Part shown: in pieces, positions 22,352 to 34,192 of the stretch | How the letters are laid out: each line of letters opens with the position of its first letter | Numbering within the stretch: position 1 is the stretch's first letter | NCBI GenBank assembly: GCA_026008535.1 | Contig: BRKX01000004.1 | Coordinates: 34,228,501-34,292,500, forward strand | Direction of reading: 5' to 3' | Length of the DNA: 64,000 bases | From: Perilla frutescens | Lineage: Eukaryota; Streptophyta; Magnoliopsida; Lamiales; Lamiaceae | Notes under the pieces: model-generated | What the model was told of the DNA's origin: nothing | What the model saw: the letters and a program-made list of their open reading frames with translations, nothing else | Databases searched by the model: none | Made by a program: the position numbers and the translations under genes

Positions 22352-23851
22352 GAACTCTTGTTTGTCCTCAAACAAGCATTTGGAAAGAACAAGAGAAGAT
22401 CAAGACAAAAAGAAAAAACATAGCCACTAATGCCTCAGCTCATTTAATCAACAATCCTCATGCAAAGAACGAGATCAAAACTTTATATCATAAGAGCAAA
22501 ATCATGAGGAAAATGACTACTCTCTTTAATGGCAATTCTTATCACACCGATCCTCACACATGAAGATAAGGGACATATTTCCACTCCTCATCAAATAATA
22601 AGGGCATACTACCATAGGCTTGCAAAATAACTCAACATGATTCACCAATGTGCTCTAAACAAGAATCCCATAGGTCTTTAGGGTTGTAGCGTTTGGCTCT
22701 TTGGACGGGTAGGGAGATTTTTAGGTAAGAATGACTCCGAGTCCTTTCCCACATCCTACTAGCATTCCAAACCTAGTAAAACTAAAAGTTTTCTTCCACC
22801 CATGTCACACAAAATGAGCAAGCTTAAGCAAAAGACGGATGTTCCTTAGCCTCTTCTTTTTCTTCTAATTCATTCCCCCTAAGACATTGGTTCACATATT
22901 CTTCCACGAGGAACTAAAGTCGGCATTAAATTCATTTTTTTTCAATTTAATTCAACATCACGACTCTAATGATTCCCATTTTTTTTCATTTCAAGGGAAA
23001 GGCTTTGAACTTCACATTTCTAGGCTTTAAAACATGTTTCACAATTTTTTTTTCTTTCTGTCCGAATTTTGCTACCCTCGATTTTTGAAATAACAATTCC
23101 TTCATTCCTTAAATTCTCTCTATCCCGGGCTATTCAACAAAAATCAATCACCAAAGGCTCAACGGGGTTAACAACGATAAATTTCAAAGAAAGGAATAAA
23201 TAAGGCTCAAAATGTTCGACAAAAACCGCCTTAGGTCATTTTCAAGTTCTAAGCACATATATAATACATGAAAGTCATGAAGCAAGTTCTAGAGATGCAA
23301 ATATCAATGACGAATCACACATGAAAGAACAAAATAGGCCCAAATCTCACAAGTGGCTAGAGATCAAGCCAAATTTCCACAATTTTTGACTCGAATGATA
23401 CTTCGGTTTATCACTCTTTTCATGCATGAATTTTTCAAAATTTTCACATAAACACAAAATAAATCATCATAGGCTCAACATGATTTCCTATGTCTATCAT
23501 CCCCTGTTTCTTTTACCAAATCATTCAAAACAACATAAGCTCAAGCAGGGAAACATATTACCACACACGATTTAAGCCTAATCCAAGCATTTACTATTAC
23601 AGACCCAAATATATAGAATAGAAATGATCCTAGTGATCCAATAAATCCATACAAACCAACATAACGCTAAATTCAACTATCAAATCCTAGTCAACAGTCA
23701 TCCCAAATATCCAAATAAATTAAAATAAAGATAGATAGAGGGCGATTACCGGTCACCACTTCATACTCCCTCCCCCAAACTTGTTCCATTCTAAAAGAAG
23801 GACAAGTTTGAGTGGAAAGATAGTGGGACCGAAATCGAGGGGCAGACTCTT
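22352..23851 (-). other. B 3' noncoding region
   Basis: 1.5 kb between the env-like ORF and the polypurine tract. No ORF worth reporting. Parts are collinear with the A2 3' region (48173-49475), for example around the AATGCCTCA motif and the hairpin. Confidence 0.6.
23772..23810 (-). promoter_or_regulatory. Hairpin with second polypurine-like tract (B)
   Basis: CAAACTTGT (23776-23784) pairs with ACAAGTTTG (23802-23810), a perfect 9-bp stem. Sense strand reads AAGTTTGGGGGAG across the left arm. Against A1 one base pair is changed on both arms (A-T to G-C), consistent with selection on pairing. Confidence 0.45.
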
Positions 23852-25512
23852 TCACTCATCAGCAGGAGGGCGGCGTGGAGTGGAGTCCGGTGGCGGCTGA
23901 TATGGCGGATACGGGTACGGAGGGTAGGGATATGGAGGGTAGTGCTGGTATGGTGGCACCTGTGGTGGTCACTGATGCGGTGCTCCCTGTCCGATCCACT
24001 GGCCCATCATGTTCTCCATGCTCGACTGGAAAGTATTGAAGCTTCCCTGCAGGCCCTGAATCTCAGCACTAATACCCTTAAAATGGGTCCCGATCTCCTC
24101 CTCCAAACCTGTGAAGTGAGCATCAAAGCTCTCCTGCATCCCTGTCAAACGAGTATCAACCTCAGACCGCCATTCTCCAAATCGGGAATTCATGTCCACT
24201 CGCATATTTCCCATATTAGTCGCCATGTCATTCATCAAGTTCTCCAAAGTGCCAAAGCGATCCTCCTGAACATCCTCCCTATTTCGTCGGCTTTCTCTTG
24301 GTTGCGCTTGTGATGTGGAGCCCCATCATCGTCTGCCCTGGGTGTTCTCCTTGGTGTGCCTTCAGACGTGGTAATCAAGGCAAGATGAGCTGGGGTGTCC
24401 ATCAACCAATTCTCACTCTCATCGAAAGTAGTCACATTAGTCAAATCCAGATTGGAAAGAGGGAATTGACGCTTGTTTGTCATTATGAAGTCAAATGGTG
24501 CAGAGGCGGAGTTGACAAACTTTGCATTCCAGAGATGCTCTATATTAAGAGATCGAGGGCCGGGCATGCATTGGTAGTTGGATAAGTCAATGTCCAACAT
24601 TGCGGCAATTGGGGTGATCAGGCCCCCAATGCAAATAGTGCCCGTCCGAGATACTGTTTGCCTTTGGCACTGAAGAAGGAAGTGAGCAGCAAAGTTCACC
24701 GGGATAGAATTTAACATGCACCACATCATGTAAAGCTCCTGTGTCCTGAGGCCACTATTTTTATGTCGTGCAAGAACGGTCGAGGAGAGGAGCTTTTGCA
24801 AATACCAGAAGACAGGGTTAGGCAAATGAGATGCCTTGCTCTTGCTGGAGTCATACTGTAGCATATTTGGATTCACCTCCACGACACGATCATGAAAGGG
24901 ATTGAAGCGGAAGGACGGATGAGAATGATAGGTCCCATTAGCCGGAGTTTGAAACATTGCATTGAGACGGTCTATATTGAACCTCCAATCACGGTTTCCA
25001 AGCCGGAATGTGCAAGAAATATGCCCCTTTGATAGAGTGGACTTCACCTTCAAAGTAGCTAGAAACTCATGAACTAGCAAAGGGTATGTCTTCCAATCAT
25101 TTCCACCTAGGACATGTGTCCACCCAATGCGTCGCAGGAGTCCCATCACACTCTCATGAATGCCTAACTTTCTGGTTGTATTAACATCCATGAACCTAGT
25201 AGCTGCAATTTGGAAACTTTTGGCTAGCTTAAACCACTTCTTCTTGTGATCATAGTCCTCCAAGTAAATGTTCACCATCGCGGGATCATTGGCCCCCATG
25301 TTGAAAGGAGGTAAGAGTGCACGATTGTTGTTTGGCCCCTCATCTTCTTGGTCTTCATCTTCTTCCTCTTCCTGTTCTTCATCTTCCGATTGTTCCTCCT
25401 CTTGTTCCTCATCTTTTGATAAGTCTAGAACCTCTTCTTCTTGGAATTCCTCTTCATCAATGAGCCGTCTTCAGGCTTCTCCTGTTTTTCGACCTTGCCT
25501 AGTTTGCACCAT
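23852..25512 (-). pseudogene. B Athila ORF1 / env-like protein
   Basis: Sits downstream of integrase, the env-like place in Athila, and resembles the ATHILA ORF-1 family. The start is Met at 25512. Then comes an acidic stretch of about 40 residues (EEQEEEQSEDEEQEEEEDED), and a conserved core from about 25299 (e.g. GIHESVMGLLRRIGWTHVLG, LYMMWCMLNSIPVNFAAHFL). A coiled-coil-like part with MENLMNDMATNMGNMRVDMN follows, then a Pro/Tyr-rich tail (PPYQHYPPYPYPPYPYPPY). No clear signal peptide or membrane span is visible. Breaks: TGA at 25471-25473, a frameshift around 24280-24330, and TGA at 23969-23971. Its role in plants is unknown; the env label rests on position. Confidence 0.8.
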
Positions 25513-26297
25513 TGTTGTGGGAAGAGCGTTTGGATTAAGTACCTTACAAGATAAAAGGGCATCAAAACTTCATAACAAAGGTAAGAAGTACAAGGTAGTG
25601 TTTTGCTAGGATATGTCAATCGGATTAAAGCACAATGTTTAAACTTTCATGTCCTAGGCAAACACACCATTGGGCAAAAAAAAAACCACGTGCCACGGAA
25701 ACACGACTTCTTGTAAGATTTTGTGTAATGCTCATGAGAACCCTATTGCAAAACAAAGGTTGGCTCTTGCTAGACAAAGATCTATGAATGGGGCAATAAA
25801 ACATAGCAACATCTCCATGACCAAGCTCAATCGAAAACATCATTGTCACACATCTCCTATTCAAGCATAGATTGCTATGTCAAAGAAAATAGAACAAGAA
25901 ATTTTTGATTAAGTAAAAAGCATTTCTTCAAAAGGACTATACAATTCCCACAACAAACCCATTTTACCCAATAAATCACATAAAACAAATTAAAGGGCAT
26001 GGAATTGCATAGATCGAAGATTATAAAGTAAGAATTTCTCATCTACAAGATTTTCCCCAAATTTCTACTTTAGAACCCTAGATCTAAACAAGAATGAGAA
26101 ATCTCAACAACACATCCATAGATATACAAATTGAAAGCACACCCAAGGTTTTTAAGCTAAGAATTTCATAATGGAAGCAATAAAATTGAAAACAAACCAT
26201 ACACAACCAAGATACCATGAATACCCCCATTAGAGAGTTTGAAAAACCATGAACTTGCTACCATGAAGAGAGGGAAGAAGATGAGAAGAAGATTCAT
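25513..26297 (-). other. Intron-like region upstream of the env-like ORF in B
   Basis: No coding signal. It starts at a donor-like AAG|GTATGA (gt at 26299-26298) and ends near an acceptor-like T-rich stretch with AG at 25543-25544, about 30 bp before the env-like start codon. T-rich on the sense strand, as plant introns are. Inference from signals only. Confidence 0.35.
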
Positions 26298-26605
26298 ACC
26301 TTGAGGAGATTGGGCCTTGAATTAGAGTAGAGACACACTAGAGAACGTGTGTGAGTGTGTGAGTGTGGAGAGATGAGTGAGAGATGTGAGAAGTGAAATG
26401 AAAAAGGGAGAGAAGGGTTTAAATTCGTAGTATTTTGGCGCGACTCGGGCCGCACGAGCGCCGGGTCGGGTCGCGCCTAGACACCACGACCCGGGCTGGG
26501 TCCTGTGGGTCGGGCCGCGCCACAGGTGCCTGTTTTTCCACCGCGGACGCAGGGCCAGCCGGTCGCGTCTCCGGCTCCGGGTCGCGCCGCGTTGCAGGCT
26601 GTCTC
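26298..26605 (-). promoter_or_regulatory. U3-like GC block and leader upstream of the env-like ORF (internal promoter candidate)
   Basis: 26435-26605 is a GC-rich stretch closely resembling the GC block of the B LTRs (21900-22080; 42860-43040), including GCCTGTTTTTCC and GGACGCAGGGCCAGCCGGTC. On the sense strand it is followed by TTTAAA (26423-26418), a CA/CT-rich leader and a splice donor at 26299. This repeats the LTR order of GC block, TATA, leader. K1 inserted at its upstream edge. Confidence 0.45.
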
Positions 26606-27686
26606 TGTTGGGGTTTTTTCGAATTAAACCACCGCATGATCATTTGGATGTTCATTAATCCGTGTTCATGCAAATCATAATTTTATGTAACATGCATGTT
26701 TATCACAGTCTATACAAAAAGCATGCAAAGCAGATTCGAATCTAATAAAGCGAAAGACATAGAAACGAATCTACTTACAAATCGATAGACGGTCTGTGGA
26801 CAAGATTAAATATCTAATCTTGCTGTTGAATGAATACTGTGACAGGCACCACCTAGCTCAACATTTCGACCACCACAAATTCTACTCCAAGATCTTCTGT
26901 TGTATTCCCGGACTGTATCTAGATTCAGAGTGGGCTGAAATCTACTAGATAGAGTTGTGAAATCTGTGGATAACTTTGAGAGACAAAGAGGGGCTGAATA
27001 ATAGTGTGTAAATTTCGCCCCCCCTTCCCCTATTTATAGGGAGGGGGGCGAAAATTAGATCTCCAAACACTACTGGGTATGGGCCTCTATCTCAAGTTCA
27101 ATATCCAGTCCACTATCAGTCAATTGGGCTACAACAGGGATCTAGAAGAATATTAAATTGGCCCACTAATTTATTTAATATCCAATATCCAATAAACTTA
27201 GGATATAATTAAATAAATTAAGTTTTACTTTTATTCCACTAAAGAAGTAAACAACACACACATATGCTCGCCAATATCACATGAGTTCAGAACCCGAACT
27301 CTGTGGATCTTTATTCTCTCAGTAACTGGGTCAGAGATAGAGAATAGTATCCTATCGTGATCCTCCTCAATACACTAACTAGTGTACTAGAATAATCAGT
27401 TAGTCAAGATAAACTAACTTATCAGATTATTCTACGGTGTACCGATGGTGTGTTCAGGACCATCTAAGCCGTGAGCTCTTTAATACATTACAAGGTTCTA
27501 ATGATACGATCTTACCGTGTGACTCCCCACACCATATCATCTACAATGTAAGTATATGGAACATTGCATAAAACAATTATAGAACATAATCTAAATGCAA
27601 ACAGTGACTGCAATAACTTTCATTTCATATCATCATGTCATCAGAAAAGTATACAAAGACAAGTCTTCTAGTATACAAAACTAACA
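26606..27686 (-). repeat. K1 3' LTR with 0.37-kb internal deletion
   Basis: 1081 bp, TGTTGGGGTTTTTT to AAACTAACA. It lacks about 365 bp present at 34840-35203 of the 5' LTR; the break near 27250 falls in a repeated AAGTAA word. Confidence 0.93.
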
Positions 27687-27697
27687 ATCTCCCACTT
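27687..27697 (-). other. K1 polypurine tract
   Basis: Sense-strand AAGTGGGAGAT abutting the 3' LTR. Confidence 0.88.
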
Positions 27698-27762
27698 ATA
27701 CTTGAAGCATGTCTTTCAAGCATAATAAATAACTAGCTAACTCTCCAATCAAAACTATCAAC

Positions 27763-28155
27763 TCAAAATGCATCCCTAGGTCTGCATCTCACTCCCATTT
27801 TCTCCACGTGACCATCAAAGGTCTTAGCCGCCAGGCTCTTCGTGAATGGATCAGCCGGGTTGTCCTCCGATGCAATCTTGACAACTGCCACGTCTCCTCT
27901 CTTAACGATTTCTCGTATAAGATGGTACTTTCTCTCTATGTGTTTACTTGCCTTGTGAGCTCTGGGTTCCTTCGAATTTGCCACTGCACCAGAGTTATCA
28001 CAGTATATCGTGATAGTCTTAGGCAAATCAGGAACCACGCCCAAGCCCACTAGGAACCCGCGGAGCCAGACAGCCTCTTTTGCAGCCTCAGAGGCAGCTA
28101 CATACTCAGCTTCCATGGTGGAATCCGCAATGCATTTCTGCTTAATGCTCCTCAT
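27763..28155 (-). pseudogene. K1 RNase H
   Basis: C-terminal Copia RNase H, degrading the RNA of RNA-DNA hybrids. Visible motifs: STMEAEYVAASEAAKEAVWL, the catalytic YCDNSGAVANS, and HIERKYHLIREIV and NPADPFTKSL at the end. It is in a different frame from RT: a single-base deletion near 28150 shifts it, so the ATG at 28155 is probably not a real start. Confidence 0.88.
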
Positions 28156-29191
28156 GCGATGGCTCCACCTCCTAATGTAAACACATAGCCCGAGGTAGAC
28201 TTACTCTGATCTTTGTCGGATTGAAAATCTGAGTCCGTGTAACCCAAAGGTACTAGACTATCAGAGCGGAAAACCAACATGTAGTCTCGAGTCCGTTTAA
28301 GGTACTTGAGAATGTTTTTGACCGCAGTCCAGTGACCTTGTCCAGGGTTAGACTGATATCTGCTTACCATGCCAACGGCATAACATATATCAGGCCTAGT
28401 GCATAGCATAGCATACATCAAACTTCCCACAGCCGAAGCATATGGTACTTTCTTTATTTCCTCTATCTCAGACTGTGTTTGGGGACACATTTCCTTGGAT
28501 AGATGAATTCCATGCCTGTAAGGTATAAAACCTTTCTTGGAATCTTGCATGCCAAATCTAGCTAGCACTGTATCGATATAAGTCGCCTGGGACAGACATA
28601 ACATCCTTTTCTGGCGATCACGAATGATCTTGATGCTAAGGACATGTCCGGCTTCACCCAGATCCTTCATATCGAATTGCTCGGACAACCATACCCTAAT
28701 GTTTGACAACGCCTTCTTACTGTTTCCAATAAGCAAGATGTCATCAACATAAAGTACGAGGAATGCCATCACGTTTCCGTCACATTTCTTGTATACACAG
28801 CTCTTATCCGGACTTTGCACGAATCCATATGACTGGATAACCTCGTCAAATCGGATGTTCCAAGACCTCGATGCCTGCTTAAGTCCATAAATGGATCTCT
28901 TAAGCTTACACACCAAGTGCTCTTGGCCCTTAGCAATGAATCCCTCTGGTTGTTTTATGTGAATGTTTTCCTCAAGACTTTCGTTTAGGAAAGCCATCTT
29001 GACATCCATCTGTCAGATCTCATAATCCAAATGAGCGGAATAGACAAGAGAATCCGGATTGACTTAAGCATGGCTACCGGCGAAAAGGTTTCCTCATAAT
29101 CGATCCCTTCTTTCTGAGTATACCATTTTACTACCAATCTAGCTTTGAAGGTTTCAACCTCCCCATCAAATCCTCTCTTGCGCTTGTAGAC
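28152..29191 (-). pseudogene. K1 reverse transcriptase
   Basis: Copia RT with DVKMAFLNESLEENIH (first catalytic Asp), SIYGLKQASRSWN and the YVDDILLIGN active site, followed by ARPDI-type block CTRPDICYAVGMVSRYQ. The N-terminal part (29010-29191) carries a TGA just before QMDVK and a one-base deletion; a TAG separates it from integrase at 29192. The stops fall where Trp codons are expected (G-to-A type). Confidence 0.88.
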
Positions 29192-30433
29192 CTACTTACA
29201 GCCAATGGGTTTTACCCCATCTAGTGGTTCTACAAGTTCCCAGACTTGATTGTGATCCATAGATCCAATCTCAGACTCCATTGCAGTTTTCCAAGAATCT
29301 GCATCTTTATCTCGAATTGCTTCATCATAGGTCCTGGGATCCAATTCATTGAGACCCTCTGGGAAATCTGAAGCCTCTCCCGGACCAATGAATCTATCAG
29401 GTTGGCGTACAACCCTCCCACTGCGACGAGACAGTTCCTGTACTTCTATGACACGTTGTGCAGTGTTTGGTGGTTCCTCTTCTTGTACAACCAGTGTAGG
29501 ATTTGATCCACCCCTTAACTCCTCAAGGATGATGTGACTCTTTGGTTTGTGGTTTATGACATAGTCTTCCTCTAAGAATTGAGCATTGGTGCTAACAATG
29601 ATCTTCTGATCTTTAAGACTATAAAACAAACCACCTTTCGTTCCTCTAGGATATCCAACGAACAGCCTTATATCAGTACGAGGAGCTAGCTTATCAGTTT
29701 CCTTGTCCAACACGTGTGCTGGGCTACCCCAAATCCAAATATGGTTCAAACTGGGTTTTCGTCCAGTCCATAGTTCTGTAGGTGTAGCAGGAACTGATTT
29801 CGATGGAACCAAGTTAAGAATATAGGCTGCTGGTTCCAGGGCATATCCCCAGAACGAAATAGGCAACTCAGAATAACTCATCATCGATCTAACAATCTCT
29901 AACAATGTACGATTCCTTCTTTCCGCCACGGCATTCTGTTGTAGCGTTCCAGGCGCAGTCAACTGGGATGTAATCCCACTCTCTGCCATGTAATCCCTAA
30001 ATTCACTTGAGAGGTACTCGCCACCATGATCGGAACGTAGTGACTTGATACTTCTGCCTGTTCGTTTCTCCGCTTTCACCTTAAACTCTTTGAATTTCTC
30101 AAAGCATTCAGACTTGCGACGTAACAGGTAGATATAACCGTATCTAGAGTAATCTTCAATGAGAGTAATGAAATACTCGAAGCCTCCTCGAGCTTGAACT
30201 GACATAGGGCTGCATAGGTCAGAGTGAATCAAATCTAATAGCCCTTCGGATCTATTTTCTTTTGACTGGAAAGGACGCTTGGTCATTTTACCTTCTAAAT
30301 AGGATTCACACAAAGGAAACGATTCCAGTACCAAAGAAGACAATGGTCCATCGTTTACAAGCCTTTGTATCCTCTTAAGGTTAATGTGACCTAGCCTTAG
30401 ATGCCAAAGATAGGTTTGATTCAATTCCGAAGG
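29192..30433 (-). pseudogene. K1 integrase
   Basis: Zinc-binding region with H8, H13 and C39 (numbered from the Met at 30424), but Tyr at 42 where the fourth ligand Cys is expected. The catalytic triad is D69, D132 and E168 with 35 residues between the last two (SDHGGEY and NAVAERRNRTLLEI). The Copia C-terminal region follows to VWELVEPLDGVKPI. A TAA at 30434-30436 separates it from protease in the same frame. Confidence 0.9.
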
Positions 30434-31711
30434 TTATTTTCTCTTGTTAGGGTTTATGATCGATGTATTCAACAGTTGTCTTTGCGTAGTGTTTTCAGTT
30501 GGTTTAAGAAAGTATAAGTGTCCATCCAATGTGCCAGAACAGATAAAATATTTACCACTAAAGATAACTACTTTGTTATCAAAAGAAACAGAATATCCAT
30601 CCATAATCAATTTAGAAACTGAAATCAAGTTTCGCCTAAAACCAGGCACATAAAGACAATCTTTCAAAACCAAAGTTCTATCACTACTGAAAGGTAAAAC
30701 AATGTCTCCCACTGCAACAGCCGCCACTCTCATAGCATTGCCCATGTAGACGGTGATCTCGTCCTCACTCAGCTGTCTTTTTACCAGGAACCCCTGTAAA
30801 GACATGCAAACATGATCAGTAGCTCCAGTATCTACTACCCATGACTGGGTAGAACAAGTTGCTAAACATGTTTCCACAATTAGAGTGTGAGATGTACCTC
30901 TCTTCTTCTTCTTGTTAGGACACACCGCCTTCCAGTGACCTGGTTGGCCGCACTTGAAGCACTTAGTCTTCGACTTGAATTCCTCGGGAGGAATCTTTAC
31001 CTTTGGCTTCTTCACCTTAGGCGCCTCATCTGTAGCCTTCTTAGGTGCGTTTCTCTTCTTCCTTTTTCCACCAGAAGAAGACGCTCCTTTTTCAGCTATG
31101 TGGGCCTCAGGATTGCTCTTTTGGAGCAATTCAGCCGCCTGAAGATCTATTAGCAGTTCAGTCAGGCTGACATCCCTTTTAATCATGTTAAAATTCAGCC
31201 TGAACTGCTCAAACTTCGAAGACAAGCTATGAAGAACAATGTCGATTTGAGAGTCGCCATCTAGCTCTCCACCCAAGGTCTCGATCTCAGATAAATACCC
31301 CATCATCATGAGAACGTGATCCCTAACAGGTGTGGAGTCAGACATTCTCGCATCCATTAGCTTCTTCATTGCCAAATGGCGTGCCGAGCGGTTCTGATGA
31401 CCGAATAGCTGCCTAAGGTTGTACATGATATCATAAGCGGTTTTCATAGGCTCATGCTGATGTTGCAACACACTTGACATAGATGCCAAGATGTAACAGT
31501 GCGCTATCTCATTAGACCTAAGACACTTATCATATGCAACCTTTTGGGCTTCGTCAGAACCCTCATCTAGCGTCTGAGGACAAACCTCTTCAAGCACAAA
31601 CTTGTGTCCCTCAGAAACAAGAACTAAGTTAAGGTTACGAATCCAGTCATTGTAGTTTTCACCGACAAGTTTGTTTTCTTTGAGGATTGAGGACAGATTG
31701 GAGAGTGCCAT
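30434..31711 (-). pseudogene. K1 gag and protease
   Basis: The likely start is the Met of MALSNLSSILKENKLVG at 31711; the frame is open 13 codons further, but those residues (MYCMFNFSYFISS) are not gag-like. A UBN2/retrotran_gag-type capsid spans about residues 1-200. A basic region (GGKRKKRNAPKK), the CCHC knuckle CFKCGQPGHWKAVC, and the protease active site WVVDTGATDHVC follow. Open throughout, ending at TAA 30434-30436. Confidence 0.92.
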
Positions 31712-34178
31712 TGATGATATAAAATAACTGAAATTAAACATGCAGTACAATCACATAACAAGTTTAGGATAAACAGTATATAATCGAAAGCCTCATAAAA
31801 ATTATATACTTTTCCACCGACACTTTAAAAATGTCTTTCATAAGCCACGATAGTGTGGACGTTTATAAAAAACATCTTTAAATAGGTTAAACCTTTAATT
31901 TGCCTCCAGTTGAGTTTCCTTACAACAAGAAAATTAATAGCCGGATAATAAACACGGTCATGTAATCGTCTAACTGATAAGCCACGATCGTGTGGACGTT
32001 TATCAATAAATTACATCTAAGTGTGCACACCATTATCTTCGCACCAAGATCACTACTCGAATTTAACCGCTCCAGATGGAGGAGTCAGTTAGTCCTAATA
32101 GTGTTCTACATCTATCCTTTTAGGAGATTTAATTTCTAGAGAAATCTGTGATATGACACATCCGATATGGAGGAAGACCGATGTCAACGCGTATGCCCAT
32201 CACTTCTCAATTAAACCAGATTTTAATGGAGACCGAATGAGATTTCTACATACTTTGGTATGAATCTCTCCCACTTAGTTATTTATGTTTGAGGTTTCAT
32301 TTTATCCCATTATCGAACATGCAAACATCACATAAAATGATAAACATCCATTGCATGCTTCAACATAATAAGCAACAGTAATATTCCAACTAACATGGCT
32401 TATATCTCATGTTGATTGATGAGATAAAACTGGAAAGTCAGCTCCGGAACAGGCTAGGAACCGCCGCCCCCTTCACCGCGCCTCGCCGAAAATCCTAGCT
32501 CCATTTAGGGTTTCGGGACGTGAACCGGTGAACCTTCCCTTTTGGTGCTGAACCACTTTCCTTCTTTTGAGTTGATCTTCGATCTTTATTCAATACAGAC
32601 TATCTATTCCGAAAGGAAAAATCTAATATTGCTAGAATAAAAATTACAACTCAAAAACTCGTCTAACAACTTTATATCTATTACATTAAACCAACGTAAA
32701 ATAAAACCTAGACCTAATCCATGGATTTTCTCATGGATTAAAATCACGTAGCCAAACCGGCATACGGCCAACATCCATTCAACATAAACATACATCACAT
32801 AACATAAAAGAGCCATGATAGTTGGTAAACCTGCAAACAAACACAGTCTACAAATCCAACAATCATGTATTATATGATCCACATAAAATAACATATGATA
32901 TCTATGCATGAATATTAAGTAATAATCGAATTTTACAATTAATTAAATTAATTAATTCGATATTATTCACAAGATAAAAATTGGAAATTAAAATAATTAT
33001 CCACCAATTTTAAACTTGTATATTTCAAAAATAATTACAGAATAAATCTGGAAATTATTAATAATTATCCACCAAATTTATTTAATATTTTCAAGCCACC
33101 CTAATTAAATAATAATTGAATATATTGATATAAATCAAGAATCTAATCCAAATATTATCCATAAGAATCTAAATCTTTTAGGATAGAGTTTGGAGATTTG
33201 ATTCCAATCCAAAATCTTCCAAAACTTATCCAAATTTAAAATCTTATCACAATTGGATTTTGATAATTATTTATATATATCCAAAATCACCTTATCCAAT
33301 TTTTAACCTATAGATTTCGAAAATTACTAGATTAATAAATCTGGAAATTTGATCTACTTCAAATTCTTCCAAATTTAAAATTCTATTTTCAAATCTATCT
33401 AGATTAAAATTAGATAAATTAAGAAATACATCAAATAACATCAAATCTTAATCCAAGCACCAAATTTTCGATCAACCTTAATAAATAAATCTGGAAATTT
33501 GATTTTCATCAAAATCTTCTCCAAATTAATTTAATAAAATCGAAAATTACACTATATTTCACATTTGGGAATTTTGACATTGATCAAAAACTATTCCAAA
33601 TTATATAGCTATAGGTTTCGAAATTTTCAAGAATAAAAAATCTGGAAATTTTGATCCACTTCAAAAATTACCAAATTTAAAATTCTAATTTCAAACCTAT
33701 CTAGATTAGAATTAGGCAATCTTTGATATACATCAAAAATCACCAAATCCAAATCTAACCATCAAAAATTTCGAACCCTATCCAAATTAAATCTGGAAAT
33801 TTTGATGTAGATCAAAAATCCATCCAAATTTAATTATAGTGTTCGAAAATTTTAACACAAAATTAGGGAATTTTATAACATCAATTTTCGAAAAAATTGA
33901 TCTTCAAATTTTCGAAAATTATGAGACAAGAATCTGGAAATTTGAAGACCATCAAATATCATCCCAAATCTACATCTCATCATGATCGAAAATTCCAACA
34001 ATTCAAAACTAGAATTTTCGAATTCAATCCAAAAATTCTTCCAAGTCTTGAATACCATAAAAATCGAAATACATAGCCAATTAAATCTGAAAATTTAAAC
34101 ACCATAAATTCATCATCAAATTTAATCATGTGGTTCGACTTTTATACTTGGATTAATCCTAGAACAGTGCCAAAACCT
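31712..34178 (-). other. K1 long untranslated leader
   Basis: About 2.4 kb between primer site and gag, unusually long for Copia. No long ORF is in sense. The primer-proximal kilobase is the hairpin repeat array (33040-34130). Nearer gag there is AT-rich unique sequence, with GC-richer patches around 32440-32540. Confidence 0.7.
33040..34130 (-). repeat. Degenerate ~75-bp repeat array with small hairpins in K1 leader
   Basis: A word of the AAATCTGGAAATTTTGAT type recurs near 33044, 33340, 33487, 33640, 33788, 33930 and 34083, about 147-153 bp apart. Between and within units a TTTGAT-N4-ATCAAA palindrome recurs near 33353, 33498, 33573, 33650, 33722, 33799 and 33940, mostly 72-77 bp apart. 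The loop sequence varies while the arms keep pairing. Confidence 0.65.
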
Positions 34179-34190
34179 GCTCTGATACCA
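34179..34190 (-). other. K1 primer-binding site (initiator tRNA-Met)
   Basis: Sense-strand TGGTATCAGAGC, 2 bp inside the 5' LTR. Confidence 0.92.
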
Positions 34191-34192
34191 GT

